Assembly (NCBI RefSeq): GCF_904846615.1
Contig: NZ_CAJHBK010000001.1
Location: 2,914,001 to 2,978,000, forward strand
Direction: 5' to 3'
DNA: 64,000 nucleotides
Source: Psychrobacter sp. JCM 18902
Lineage (GTDB): Bacteria; Pseudomonadota; Gammaproteobacteria; Pseudomonadales; Moraxellaceae
Part shown: positions 1 through 8,461 of the stretch, piece by piece
How positions within the stretch are numbered: the stretch's first letter is position 1
Layout: every line of letters starts with the position of its first letter
Made by a program: the position numbers and the translations under genes
The notes under the pieces: model-generated
Database searches by the model: none
Told to the model about the DNA's origin: nothing
The model's input: the letters and a program-made list of their open reading frames with translations, nothing else

Positions 1-309
1 ACTGCCGCGTTTGGCTTTTACTTTTATTTTACTGTCACCTTTTTTGTATTTGACGTCTTTGACCTGATAACCCATATTGCTGACTTTATTAGCGGCTCTT
101 TGCTCAATAGCAGGCTGATAAAGCTCTTTATCAATAGAGTTGATGGTCTTCTTGTGCTTTTTGTAGACCTTACTGTCTTTATAAACATCTTCGTAAAGGT
201 CGCCGTAAGCATTGTAACTAGGTGCGGTGACACAGCCAGTCGTTATCGTCAGCAACACTGCAATCATACTGGCGCTAGCAGTGGTTTTTAATAAAGTATG
301 GTGGTTCAT
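1..309 (-). CDS. Small lipoprotein with PepSY-like domain, partial (runs off the left edge)
   Basis: The frame is open from an ATG at 307-309 to base 1, giving 103 codons with no stop. The N-terminus is a lipoprotein signal: hydrophobic stretch SMIAVLLTITTGC with a lipobox cysteine at about residue 26. The C-terminal visible part (ELYQPAIEQRAANKVSNMGY, then VKDVKYKKG and KAKRGS) matches the second domain of the neighbouring lipoprotein at 606-1268, whose corresponding stretch reads RYPAIKQRAINKIQGMGYRV and EAKRGS. It is therefore a paralogue with one domain instead of two. Function is unknown. The domain shape resembles small periplasmic PepSY-like modules, but that is an inference. A near-palindromic repeat (472-579) lies upstream. 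Confidence 0.8.
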   Translation of the reverse strand, partial: MNHHTLLKTTASASMIAVLLTITTGCVTAPSYNAYGDLYEDVYKDSKVYKKHKKTINSIDKELYQPAIEQRAANKVSNMGYQVKDVKYKKGDSKIKVKAKRGS

Positions 310-471
310 CAAATCCTCTTATGATGTCAAAAATATTTTTGCGTCTCTTATAAAAAAGGGTCAAATAAACCAAGGGCTGGCTTATTTGACCAAAGGCATC
401 AAGTAATAAACGATGCCAAAATTTTTATTTAATAGCTTTATTTTACTAATTTCATTTTTAGCGCACTTAGA

Positions 472-579
472 TATAGTCGGTTCAATATAATTTAGATTCA
501 AGGAAGGCAAGCGAAAGTACTATAAGTAGTAGACTAAGCGAGCCTGACACCGTATCTGATTTATATAGGATTGACTATA
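472..579. repeat. MITE-like near-palindromic element, copy 1
   Basis: A 108-bp element begins TATAGTCGGTTCAA and ends GGATTGACTATA. Its two halves are imperfect inverted repeats of each other over about 40 bp. It carries no reading frame. It shares termini and internal blocks with 3534-3640 and, in reverse orientation, with 28650-28756. It begins 27 nt past the stop of the minus-strand lipoprotein gene ending at 606, so it would be transcribed as a hairpin in that gene's 3' region. Confidence 0.7.
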
Positions 580-605
580 ACTATCAATTGAATGGAGGAC
601 ATGCC

Positions 606-1268
606 CTAGTCTTTTTCAATCTTAATCACATTTAAATTTGGGTAACCAAGTCGTATTTCATACTCTTGTGAGCCGCGCTTGGCTTCAATCTCGAACACGC
701 CGCGTCCGTTATTTTCTTCCAGCTCAATGTCGTTGACCCGATAGCCCATACCTTGTATTTTATTGATTGCACGTTGCTTAATTGCTGGATAACGCGAGTC
801 TCTTTTAATGCTATCTTCGATATCATCATTTTTATAGTGCTTATTATTCTTATGCTTGCCATTATTTTTATATTTATCTTTTTTGTAATGGTCTTTGTCA
901 TATCTATCGTCTTGCCAAACATTAGACCAAGCTTTTTTATTTGAGCTAATAAGTTTTAGATCAGGATACGTGTATTTTAGCTCGTATGCTTGGTTGTTCT
1001 TTTTGGCATAAGCGGTCATTATGCGATTGCCACGGTAGTTGTCGGATTTGATATCCATAACCTGATAGCCTTTACGGCGCAGATCAGCGCGTAGCTTTTG
1101 ACTAATGCGGTTGTAGTCAGCGTTACCATAATCATCATTACCACCATATACTGGGTAATTATCATACCCTGGACCGACGACGGCACACCCAACTGTAGTA
1201 CCCAATAATGCAACCGCAAGACCAGTAGATATAACGGTCTTAAATGAGAAAGGCTTTAGAGTTTTCAT
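606..1268 (-). CDS. Lipoprotein with two PepSY-like repeats
   Basis: The product is 220 aa. It starts with a lipoprotein signal peptide (VISTGLAVALLGTTVGC, lipobox cysteine near residue 28). Two copies of a domain of about 60 residues follow. The first (about 52-115) contains ISQKLRADLRRKGYQVMDI and the second (about 158-220) contains IKQRAINKIQGMGYRVNDIE. Both end in a Y-P-(D/N)-L motif. Between them is a Lys/Asn/His/Asp-rich linker (about 118-150). The second domain matches the partial gene at 1-309, so the two genes are tandem paralogues. The product should be anchored in the envelope and face the periplasm. The fold resembles the PepSY/YpeB-like group, but no enzymatic role can be read from the sequence. 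Confidence 0.8.
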   Translation of the reverse strand: MKTLKPFSFKTVISTGLAVALLGTTVGCAVVGPGYDNYPVYGGNDDYGNADYNRISQKLRADLRRKGYQVMDIKSDNYRGNRIMTAYAKKNNQAYELKYTYPDLKLISSNKKAWSNVWQDDRYDKDHYKKDKYKNNGKHKNNKHYKNDDIEDSIKRDSRYPAIKQRAINKIQGMGYRVNDIELEENNGRGVFEIEAKRGSQEYEIRLGYPNLNVIKIEKD

Positions 1269-1825
1269 GATCCAATATCCTATAATATTTTTAAATTACC
1301 CGTCGCATCATTGCTGGTGATAGCCGAGCACGTACGCACTCTGTAAATTGTTCATATAATCGTATTCATAACTTACTGGCAAATTAATTATTACCATCGT
1401 CATTACCATTATGCGCTTTGAAATATTTTCTTACATTATCTATCATAATGGACGAAGCTTGATGATTAGTGTCTTTTGCGTTAATAAGTTGTAATCAGGG
1501 TAACGAATATGAATCATGTAAGCATATGCTTACACGTAATGACGCTTACGCGACTTAACATCAGGTTAGGAATTAGGCATTATAGTCACACGGCATTAGG
1601 GAATGTGACTCAAGGATTGAGTTGACCGCATTAAGGATAATGATTCACTTATTAGCATCAGGATGATTATGATAAGTGGAGTAAGGACACATACCCTTTG
1701 CTGCTATCAGTAGTTAATGCTGGTAGTTGTAGTAAAAAGGGCAGGATGCCCAGTATCACAATATGCTGAATATTATGCAAGGATGCATGGGAAACAGTGG
1801 TGATAGGTAACATGGATGGTTAACA

Positions 1826-1863
1826 ATAAAACCGCATAACAGTTAATTGCTATGCGGTTTTAT
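1826..1863. terminator. Bidirectional intrinsic terminator
   Basis: A perfect 13-bp stem (1826-1838 with 1851-1863) has A-runs on the left and T-runs on the right, around the core AAAACCGCATA. It lies downstream of the minus-strand CsbD-like gene and works as a terminator on either strand. Confidence 0.75.
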
Positions 1864-1936
1864 CGTGTCTGGACTTTGAGTTTTATCTTTTAGAATTATT
1901 TGATATAAATCAAGTTGGTGATCAGTCCAGCATAAA

Positions 1937-1965
1937 AAAACCGCATTAGAAACTAATGCGGTTTT
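1937..1965. terminator. Bidirectional intrinsic terminator of the CsbD-like gene
   Basis: A perfect 12-bp stem (1937-1948 with 1954-1965) has flanking A and T tracts. Its core AAAACCGCATTA is nearly the same as that of the hairpin at 1826-1863. It is the first terminator met by minus-strand transcripts leaving the gene at 2027-2230. Confidence 0.8.
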
Positions 1966-2026
1966 CGTTTAAATAATCTGCTTATAAAATTTTTATCTTA
2001 ATACTTCTTACAAGCATGATTATTTA

Positions 2027-2230
2027 CTAGTATTTATGTTCAGTACGCCATGCGTCTACTTCACGTTCAGCATCATCTTTGCTGTGACCATAACGTTCTT
2101 GAACTTTTCCGACCAATTTATCACGGCTACCTTCAACGTGTAATAAATCATCATCAGTAAGATCAGCCCATTTTTGTTTTACTGAGCCTTTTATTTGGTT
2201 CCATTCACCTTTTAGAGTATGTTCGTTCAT
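2027..2230 (-). CDS. CsbD-like stress-response protein
   Basis: The product is 67 aa, starting MNEHTLKGEWNQIKGSVKQK. This is the typical start of the CsbD family: a short hydrophilic helical protein with the GxWxQxKG(S/K)xKxxWGxLTDDDL pattern, here with WADLTDDDLL, then a GKVQERYG block. The family is induced by general stress and its biochemical role is unknown. The start at 2230 is preferred over an upstream in-frame start at 2299 because AGAAGGAA lies a few bases before it and the family begins here. Two terminators follow. Confidence 0.9.
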   Translation of the reverse strand: MNEHTLKGEWNQIKGSVKQKWADLTDDDLLHVEGSRDKLVGKVQERYGHSKDDAEREVDAWRTEHKY

Positions 2231-2734
2231 TTTTATGTTCCTTCTTTTATTATAAAATTGGTTATTGAGACAATTATTCCATCTGTCTTTAATCGACATT
2301 TTACTCAGCTGCTATCAGTACTTATTAATCAGCTAACTGGTGATATCTAATATAAGTGCTCACCATCGTCATGTCTGTATATGCAATGTTGAGAGTGTTG
2401 CTCCATTATTGAGATCTGCACAGCTATGTTATGCATCGTCCATTTGTGTAATGAATGAAGTGTTTTATCAGTGACATACGTAAAGAGGATCAACAAGTCT
2501 GGCGATGATTTATAAAAAATGACGTCGTAACACGCTGTAAATATAGGAATAAAAAAAGTAGCTGTCATCATAAATGTGGCGGCTATTTTTTTATGATTGT
2601 TTTAGGATGGGTTAAAACGAATCATCAAGAATAAGTAAGGTTAAATATTTAGTGATAGACTTCTTGTTTAAATGGCTATAGCCTTATAGTTGAAATAACA
2701 ATTGTTTTATAGATTAAGTTGGGGCAGATTGATA

Positions 2735-3424
2735 GTGAATGTACTTAACAGCGTAAGTGCTAAAAAACCGGAAACAAAACGCGAGCTGGCAAAGGCGAAA
2801 ACGCGTCATACGTTACTAAAAAGTGCCTTGCAGCTGTATAGCGTAGAGGGCGCTCTTGGTATGAGCATGAATAAAATCGCGAAAGGTGCAGGTATTGCTC
2901 AGCCAAGTTTTTATAATCATTTTGATAGTTTAGATGCGTTGCAGCAGGTGTTAGGCGAGCAACTTAAAGGCAACTATTTATCACCAATGCGCATGGCGTG
3001 GGTAGATATGCTTAAAGACTATCCAACGCTGTCTAAAGAGGATTTCAATGAGCGTTGTCAGGAATGCCTAACATTGATTTTTGATGCCGCCTTTCAAAAC
3101 ATCACTTTATTTCAACGTTTGCTCGAAGACAGTCTGCGCTTTGATTCAAACATAGAACGTAACGGGTTGGGAAGTCTAATCATAGAGATAAGAGAGGAGT
3201 GGACTAAGATATTTATAGAGGGATTGCAGTCAGCCGAGTGCTCTTTTGACGAATCTGACGTTCATCTCTGTGTCGATATCGCTGCCGCCCAAGTACATGA
3301 ATTGATATTGGGCTGTCATCAACAGCGTTATTCACGGCAGCAAGCCATTGAGATATTGTGCAAAAACTTTGATGGACTTTTTAACAGTTTTTTCGCCAAA
3401 GACAAGCGCAGAGTAAATGGCTAG
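2735..3424 (+). CDS. TetR/AcrR-family transcriptional regulator
   Basis: The product is about 229 aa if translation begins at GTG 2735; a GGGGC tract lies about 10 nt upstream. A TTG at 2702 or 2729 is an alternative. Residues about 13-60 form the TetR helix-turn-helix: LLKSALQLYSVEGALGMSMN leads into IAKGAGIAQPSFYNHFDSLD, where the recognition helix and the F-Y-x-H-F signature are clear. The C-terminal ligand-binding half is all-helical with no recognisable ligand motif. It lies 241 bp upstream of, and on the same strand as, the molybdopterin oxidoreductase gene, so local control of that gene is plausible but unproven. The helix-turn-helix resembles those of FabR-like regulators. Confidence 0.88.
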   Translation: MNVLNSVSAKKPETKRELAKAKTRHTLLKSALQLYSVEGALGMSMNKIAKGAGIAQPSFYNHFDSLDALQQVLGEQLKGNYLSPMRMAWVDMLKDYPTLSKEDFNERCQECLTLIFDAAFQNITLFQRLLEDSLRFDSNIERNGLGSLIIEIREEWTKIFIEGLQSAECSFDESDVHLCVDIAAAQVHELILGCHQQRYSRQQAIEILCKNFDGLFNSFFAKDKRRVNG

Positions 3425-3533
3425 TCATCCAGCTTATCAATGTTGCACTTTGGCTAATTCTCAGTGTTTTTAAGATTGTTAAAATGAGCAAATGTATTAA
3501 CCTCATAAAACGGAATTTATATAGTGAAAGCAA

Positions 3534-3640
3534 TATAGTCGATTCAATTGAAAAGTAGTACAAGGCAACCGAGTGTAGCTGTATATTTAATACTTCAAGC
3601 GAGGTTAACGCAGTAATACTTTTATAGTGGAATGACTATA
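3534..3640. repeat. MITE-like near-palindromic element, copy 2
   Basis: A 107-bp element begins TATAGTCGATTCAATTG and ends GTGGAATGACTATA. Its terminal arms pair over about 40 bp with interruptions. It is homologous to 472-579 and 28650-28756. It ends 25 bp before the start codon of the oxidoreductase gene at 3666, so it probably forms part of the promoter or 5' leader of that gene. Confidence 0.75.
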
Positions 3641-3665
3641 GTAAAAAATAACAGGGAGCGCGACC

Positions 3666-5879
3666 ATGGCTAGTGAAAAGAGTCACAAGGATGAACAAAC
3701 ACATTTTAGAACCTGCAACTTATGTGAAGCAATGTGCGGAATTGTCATCAAGCACGATGGGAAAAAAGTATTATCGATTAAAGGCGATAAAGATGATCCA
3801 TTTTCTAAAGGGTATATTTGTCCAAAAGCGACTGCTTTGCAAGACTTGCATGAAGACAGTGATCGCCTGCGTCATCCCGTTGAGAGAACGGCTAACGGTT
3901 GGAAAGAGATTGGCTGGGCTGAGGCGTTAGATAAGGTGGCAGCTGGTATTCAGTCGGTACAGAAAAAACATGGTCAAAACGCTTTCGGTATTTATCTAGG
4001 CAATCCTAATGTCCATAATTTGGGCGGCATGTTAACCATTAAGCATCTATTAACCAGTATCAAGACGCGCAGTCGCTTTTCTGCGACTTCCATCGACCAG
4101 TTACCGCATCACATTGTTAGCATGCATCTGTTCGGGCATATGCTGCGCATCCCTGTGCCTGACGTCAATCGTACCCAATATATGCTCATCATTGGTGGCA
4201 ATCCGCTGGCGTCTAACGGCAGTATCATGACCGCACCAAATATGCGCCAAAAGCTAAAAGATATCAAAGCAGGTGGTGGTAAAGTGGTGGTGATTGATCC
4301 ACGCCGCACCGAAACAGCCGACATTGCTAGCGAGCATCATTTTATTCGTCCAGCGACCGATGTTTTGCTCTTGCTTGCCATGCTCAATGAAATTTATCTC
4401 CAAGGGTATGCGGACAAGGCACGCGCTAACAATAATAGAGCAGCGGCGCTCGCGCCAGAGATTGCACGCCTTGCAGACTTTGCTAAAGACTATAGCGCCG
4501 AGTCCGTTGCTGATATTACTGGCATTGCGGCAGATGAGATTAAACGACTGGTCAAAGAATTTTGTGAAGCCGAAAGCTCGGTTTGTTATGGGCGCATGGG
4601 CGTCTCGGTGCAAGAGTTTGGCTTATTAAGCCAGTATCTGATTATGCTGATTAATATTGTCACAGGTCGCTTGGATGAAGTGGGTGGTCTGATGTTCCCC
4701 AATCCTGCGGTCGACGTGGTCAATAACTCAGGCCCAGGTTATTTAGGTAAGCGTCATAGCCGCATGAGTAACTTGCCTGATTTTAATGGCGATTATCCCG
4801 TTGTGGCAATGGCGGATGAGATGCTGGTAGGAGGCGCGGGCCAGTTAAAAGGCTTTATGACTGTCGCGGGCAACCCTGTACTCAGTACGCCGAATGGTGA
4901 AAAGTTAGATACGGCGTTTGCCAACTTAGACTTTATGGTCGCTATTGACTACTTTGTCACAGAAACCAGCCGTCATGCGCATATTATTTTGCCGCCGGTA
5001 TCGCCACTAGAGCGCGATCATTATGACGTCACCTTTAACAATTTTGCCGTCCATAACGTCGCCAAATATTCAAAGGCATTGTTTGCTAAGCAAAGAAGCG
5101 CTAAACATGATTGGCAAATCTACTTAGAGTTAGCAAAACGCTTGGATAAAAAAGCCGTACTTGCAACCAAAGTCGAACGTTTATTAATAAAAGTTTTGGG
5201 TCCGAAATTTGTGCTTAATCAAGGTCTGAAACGTGGGCCTTATAAGGGTCTCAATCTAAAGAAATTGAAGAAAAATCCGCATGGTATTGATTTGGGATCG
5301 CTCAAAACCATGCTGCCACAAGCGTTAAAACACAAAGACAAGCAGATTCATCTTAATGTTGATTTTTATCAAGCAGATTTAGAGCGCGTACAGGAGGTGA
5401 TGCAGGACTATGATGACAAGCAAATTCTATTGATTGGTCGTCGTCATGTACGCAGCAATAATTCGTGGCTACACAACAGCTATCGCTTGGTAAAAGGTAA
5501 GCCGCGCTGTACTTTGATGTTACATCCTGAAACAGCGAAAGAGTACGGTATTGAGGATGGTCAAAACGTAAAAGTCACGTCGCGTGTGGGTAGTGTGACG
5601 ATCGTAGCAGAAGTGACGGATGAGCTGATGCCAAATGTCGTGAGTATCCCTCATGGGTGGGGTCACGGCCGCAAAGGAGTAAAACAAAAAATCGCTCAAG
5701 CGCATGCGGGCGTCAGTGTCAATGATTTGACAGACGATACCTTAATTGATCAGCTAAGTGGCAATGCGGCAGTCAATGGTGTACCAGTACAATTGGAAGC
5801 AATCCCGCCAGAAGTGGTTGATTTGGAGACGGCTGATTCTGATGTTAATTTTGATATGGAATCAGGGAGCGCTGCATAA
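3666..5879 (+). CDS. Molybdopterin-dependent oxidoreductase, catalytic subunit
   Basis: The product is 737 aa. Cysteines 17, 20, 24 and 52 (C-x2-C-x3-C-x27-C) form the N-terminal [4Fe-4S] site of the DMSO-reductase family. Later blocks LIIGGNPLASNG, VVIDPRRTETADIA and VAGNPVLSTPNGEKL fit bis-MGD binding, and a C-terminal dinucleotide-binding domain (about 570-700) includes LLIGRRHVRSNNSW and SIPHGWGHGR. There is no Tat signal, so the enzyme is probably cytoplasmic. No partner subunit gene is adjacent. The substrate cannot be read; the closest general match is the formate dehydrogenase/BisC-like group. GGGAG at 3653-3657 supports the start. The gene is followed by a terminator shared with dadA. 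Confidence 0.9.
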   Translation: MASEKSHKDEQTHFRTCNLCEAMCGIVIKHDGKKVLSIKGDKDDPFSKGYICPKATALQDLHEDSDRLRHPVERTANGWKEIGWAEALDKVAAGIQSVQKKHGQNAFGIYLGNPNVHNLGGMLTIKHLLTSIKTRSRFSATSIDQLPHHIVSMHLFGHMLRIPVPDVNRTQYMLIIGGNPLASNGSIMTAPNMRQKLKDIKAGGGKVVVIDPRRTETADIASEHHFIRPATDVLLLLAMLNEIYLQGYADKARANNNRAAALAPEIARLADFAKDYSAESVADITGIAADEIKRLVKEFCEAESSVCYGRMGVSVQEFGLLSQYLIMLINIVTGRLDEVGGLMFPNPAVDVVNNSGPGYLGKRHSRMSNLPDFNGDYPVVAMADEMLVGGAGQLKGFMTVAGNPVLSTPNGEKLDTAFANLDFMVAIDYFVTETSRHAHIILPPVSPLERDHYDVTFNNFAVHNVAKYSKALFAKQRSAKHDWQIYLELAKRLDKKAVLATKVERLLIKVLGPKFVLNQGLKRGPYKGLNLKKLKKNPHGIDLGSLKTMLPQALKHKDKQIHLNVDFYQADLERVQEVMQDYDDKQILLIGRRHVRSNNSWLHNSYRLVKGKPRCTLMLHPETAKEYGIEDGQNVKVTSRVGSVTIVAEVTDELMPNVVSIPHGWGHGRKGVKQKIAQAHAGVSVNDLTDDTLIDQLSGNAAVNGVPVQLEAIPPEVVDLETADSDVNFDMESGSAA

Positions 5880-5912
5880 AATAGTTCTAGAATAAAAGTC
5901 TTCCATATAAAG

Positions 5913-5949
5913 AAAAAAGGCGCTGACTTATAGTGGTAGCGCCTTTTTT
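5913..5949. terminator. Bidirectional terminator between convergent genes
   Basis: A 12-bp perfect stem (5913-5924 with 5938-5949) has core GGCGCT and A/T tracts on both sides. It lies between the converging oxidoreductase and dadA genes and serves both. Confidence 0.9.
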
Positions 5950-5962
5950 ACGTTTCTTATTC

Positions 5963-7288
5963 TTACGTTCCTAAGCCAACAAAATCAAAATCGACTGGTG
6001 GTGTCTCACCCTGTATTAATAAACTGATCGCCTGCGCCGAACCGCAAGCATGCGTCCAGCCAAGCGTACCATGACCCGTATTGAGCCATAAATTATCAAA
6101 ACCAGCATCCATATTATGACTGCCATGACGGACTTGCCCCCTATGCGCGCGCCCAATTAACGGCACATTTGATGGGGTCATCGGACGTAGCCCTGTCCAA
6201 TATTGCACAGAATTGGCAATGATACCTTTAGGAAATAACTGCTGCACACGGCGGGTAATGGCTGCACAGCGCGTGCTATTTAAATCCAAATTGTAGCCGT
6301 TAAATTCTGCCGTTCCAGCGACGCGTAACTTGTCGCCAAGGCGTGATGTCACCAGCTTAAACTCATCATCAATGAGACTGACAAAGGGTGCTAGATGCGG
6401 GGCGCGGGGGTTGATTTGATAAGTGGCCGAGTAGCCTTTGGCTGGAAATATCGGAGCATGTATTCCCAAAGGTCTTAGTAATGACACACTATAGCTACCG
6501 AGGGCTAGTACATGGCTGTCTGCACTAAAGGTTTGCGCGTTTTCTCCCTTGGGTTGAATGGTAATACTATGGATATGCGGGCGAGCAGAATGGGCGTCAG
6601 TGTTTAACGCCAGAATCTCGGTATCGTATAAAAACTTAACGCCAGCCTCGATGCAGCGCTCGGCTAAGCGCTGGGTAAATAAATGGGCATTACCCGATTC
6701 ATCACGGCTGGTATAAGTAGCGCCTTTTAGCTTATGAGCAATAGGGTAAAGCGCAGGCTCTAGGTTAACGGCATTATTGATATCGATGACATGACGCTCA
6801 CAGCCTAACGCTTGCATGCGCTCCGTTGGCGCAATGGCGGCATCAAATTCCGCTTGATTGGTATAAAAATGCATAATACCGCGCGTTTGCTGCTCGTAAT
6901 CAATACCAATATCAGCACGCAGCTGTTGTAGGGCATCTCGTGAATACAAGCCTAAACGTACCATTTGTACCAAATTGGCATCGGCTTTATCTGCCCGGCA
7001 TTCTTGCAAAAACTGCATCGCCCATTTGAGCTGCGCCTTATCAGCACGCAAGCGATACAACAGCGGCGCATCCTCGCGAAACAGCCATTTAAGGGCTTTC
7101 ATTGGAGCCGCAGGGTTTGACCAAGGGGTTGCGTGCGAGACAGATATTTGCCCACCATTGGCAAATGAGGTCTGCATACCGGCCGCTGGTTCACGCTCAA
7201 TGACGGTCACATCGTAGCCTGCTTGGCGAAGATACCATGCGGTGGTCACGCCCACCACGCCCGCTCCGAGTACCGCAATATGGGTCAT
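5963..7288 (-). CDS. dadA: D-amino acid dehydrogenase (FAD-dependent)
   Basis: The product is 441 aa, close to the 432 aa of E. coli DadA. The N-terminus carries the dinucleotide-binding motif VLGAGVVGVTTAWYLRQAGY ending in an acidic residue at the second strand (VIERE). The family block QTSFANGGQISVSHATPWSN follows. The C-terminus has YWTGLRPMTPSNVPLIGR and LWLNTGHGTLGWTHACGSAQ, both typical of DadA. The enzyme oxidises D-amino acids such as D-alanine to 2-oxo acids at the inner membrane, passing electrons to the respiratory chain. No dadX racemase is adjacent. Assignment to DadA rather than another DAO-family enzyme is strong. Confidence 0.92.
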   Translation of the reverse strand: MTHIAVLGAGVVGVTTAWYLRQAGYDVTVIEREPAAGMQTSFANGGQISVSHATPWSNPAAPMKALKWLFREDAPLLYRLRADKAQLKWAMQFLQECRADKADANLVQMVRLGLYSRDALQQLRADIGIDYEQQTRGIMHFYTNQAEFDAAIAPTERMQALGCERHVIDINNAVNLEPALYPIAHKLKGATYTSRDESGNAHLFTQRLAERCIEAGVKFLYDTEILALNTDAHSARPHIHSITIQPKGENAQTFSADSHVLALGSYSVSLLRPLGIHAPIFPAKGYSATYQINPRAPHLAPFVSLIDDEFKLVTSRLGDKLRVAGTAEFNGYNLDLNSTRCAAITRRVQQLFPKGIIANSVQYWTGLRPMTPSNVPLIGRAHRGQVRHGSHNMDAGFDNLWLNTGHGTLGWTHACGSAQAISLLIQGETPPVDFDFVGLGT

Positions 7289-7362
7289 AGATTACTCTGC
7301 TGCTTTTTTAGTAAAAATGTTTTGAAGAGTGCTATTTATTACGCGTCATTCATTATGCCGCA

Positions 7363-8136
7363 CTATTTTTGGCGTGCAACATCGGCTTTCAGCGCTGGCG
7401 GTAAGTCTAATATCGTAAGCTCACTATCGGCTAAATGCTCTGGACGGGCAACGACCAATGCTTTAAAACCATTACCATTAATAGTGTCATCGGCAATCGT
7501 ATTAACCACATGGATTTTTTCTAGCTTGTCACCGGCTGCTGGCACGTCACCTGCGCCGCTGACATAATGTAAAAACGCTTTTGGCGCTGACTTAAAATAA
7601 ATACGGGCAATCACTTCTTGACCAAGATAGCAGCCTTTATCATAGTCCATACCGCCGCGCTGATGCAGACGCAGCTCTTGTGGCTGAAACAGACCCTGTG
7701 TAGCAGCAACTATCCAATAGTTGCCAATGGCAAGACTCGCTTGCATCCACGCTTGGGTATCGGTTGGCGTATTGTGGTCTTCTTGATGGCTAAAGGTTGG
7801 CACCTCATCAAGCACGCAAGGATAAATGGGCGCGGGCGCACTGGTGTCAAATTTTGAAAAGGCACCGAACTTTTTTAAATGGGCTTGAAAAGCCTCAGCG
7901 CAATCGGCACTGATAACCACATCATAATGCTTTTCGGCTTGTTTTTTTATCCAAAGACCAAAATCAATGCGACCTTTTAAATTGCTAAGCGCCGTTGCTT
8001 GATAGCTGAGTCCGAGCTTGGTGACATCAGAGGTTAGCTGACCCTGCAAGAATTTTTCTGCATCTTCACCTTGAATCGTTAGTTGAACAAATTGTGGCAA
8101 TGTTGATGAGAGGGTCGATACGTTTGATTGAGTCAT
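7363..8136 (-). CDS. ygfZ: tRNA-modifying protein YgfZ (folate-binding, GcvT-like)
   Basis: The product is 257 aa from the start at 8136, chosen because AGGA lies about 8 nt upstream; an in-frame ATG at 8154 is less likely. The signature KGCYLGQEVIARIYF (about residue 165) is the conserved K-G-C-Y-x-G-Q-E motif of the YgfZ/COG0354 family, which has the folate-binding GcvT-like fold. In other bacteria YgfZ supports [Fe-S] enzymes, such as the MiaB tRNA methylthiotransferase, in a folate-dependent way. It follows dadA's start with a short gap but has its own Shine-Dalgarno sequence. Confidence 0.9.
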   Translation of the reverse strand: MTQSNVSTLSSTLPQFVQLTIQGEDAEKFLQGQLTSDVTKLGLSYQATALSNLKGRIDFGLWIKKQAEKHYDVVISADCAEAFQAHLKKFGAFSKFDTSAPAPIYPCVLDEVPTFSHQEDHNTPTDTQAWMQASLAIGNYWIVAATQGLFQPQELRLHQRGGMDYDKGCYLGQEVIARIYFKSAPKAFLHYVSGAGDVPAAGDKLEKIHVVNTIADDTINGNGFKALVVARPEHLADSELTILDLPPALKADVARQK

Positions 8137-8461
8137 TATTATTATCCTATTCATAAGTCGCTATCGTTATCAGTAGCCATAGCCTCAGATATTGTGGTGA
8201 ATACTGAGTTGTTAAAGTAATTGATAAAGTAAATATTGAGGTTTTACCATCTAAAGATACATGGTCATCAAACCAAATTTAGTTAAAGCAGAGTACCACA
8301 AAACACTGTGTGATAAAAAACGTCCGCTGTAAGACATGAGTGAATCTATACATTGGACACAGAACCGCATTTACGAGCGAAGCGATTGGTTAAAGCTAGC
8401 GAGTTACGGTACAATGTTAGCTCTAGAATACACCCAATTTATCACGGCTGACGAGGAAATT
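8137..8461. other. Divergent intergenic region between ygfZ and yjdM
   Basis: About 325 bp hold the promoters of two divergent genes. An open frame upstream of yjdM begins at 8336, but family comparison and a GAGGAA site place the real start at 8462. No RNA gene or repeat is visible. Confidence 0.5.

Larger units (their letters stand above)
1269..2026. other. Intergenic region with two hairpins, no gene
   Basis: About 760 bp separate the lipoprotein gene from the CsbD-like gene. I see no reading frame with a convincing ribosome binding site. A small hairpin with arms at 1584-1590 and 1604-1610 and two strong related hairpins (1826-1863 and 1937-1965) are the only structure. Confidence 0.6.

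Noticed and set aside
2347..2571. Open minus-strand frame of 74 codons
   Set aside because: No ribosome binding site, no recognisable domain and it lies in an AT-rich spacer between the CsbD-like and TetR genes.
4254..4629. Long open frames antisense to and overlapping the molybdopterin oxidoreductase gene
   Set aside because: They are shadows of a well-supported coding region with no start signals or domains of their own.
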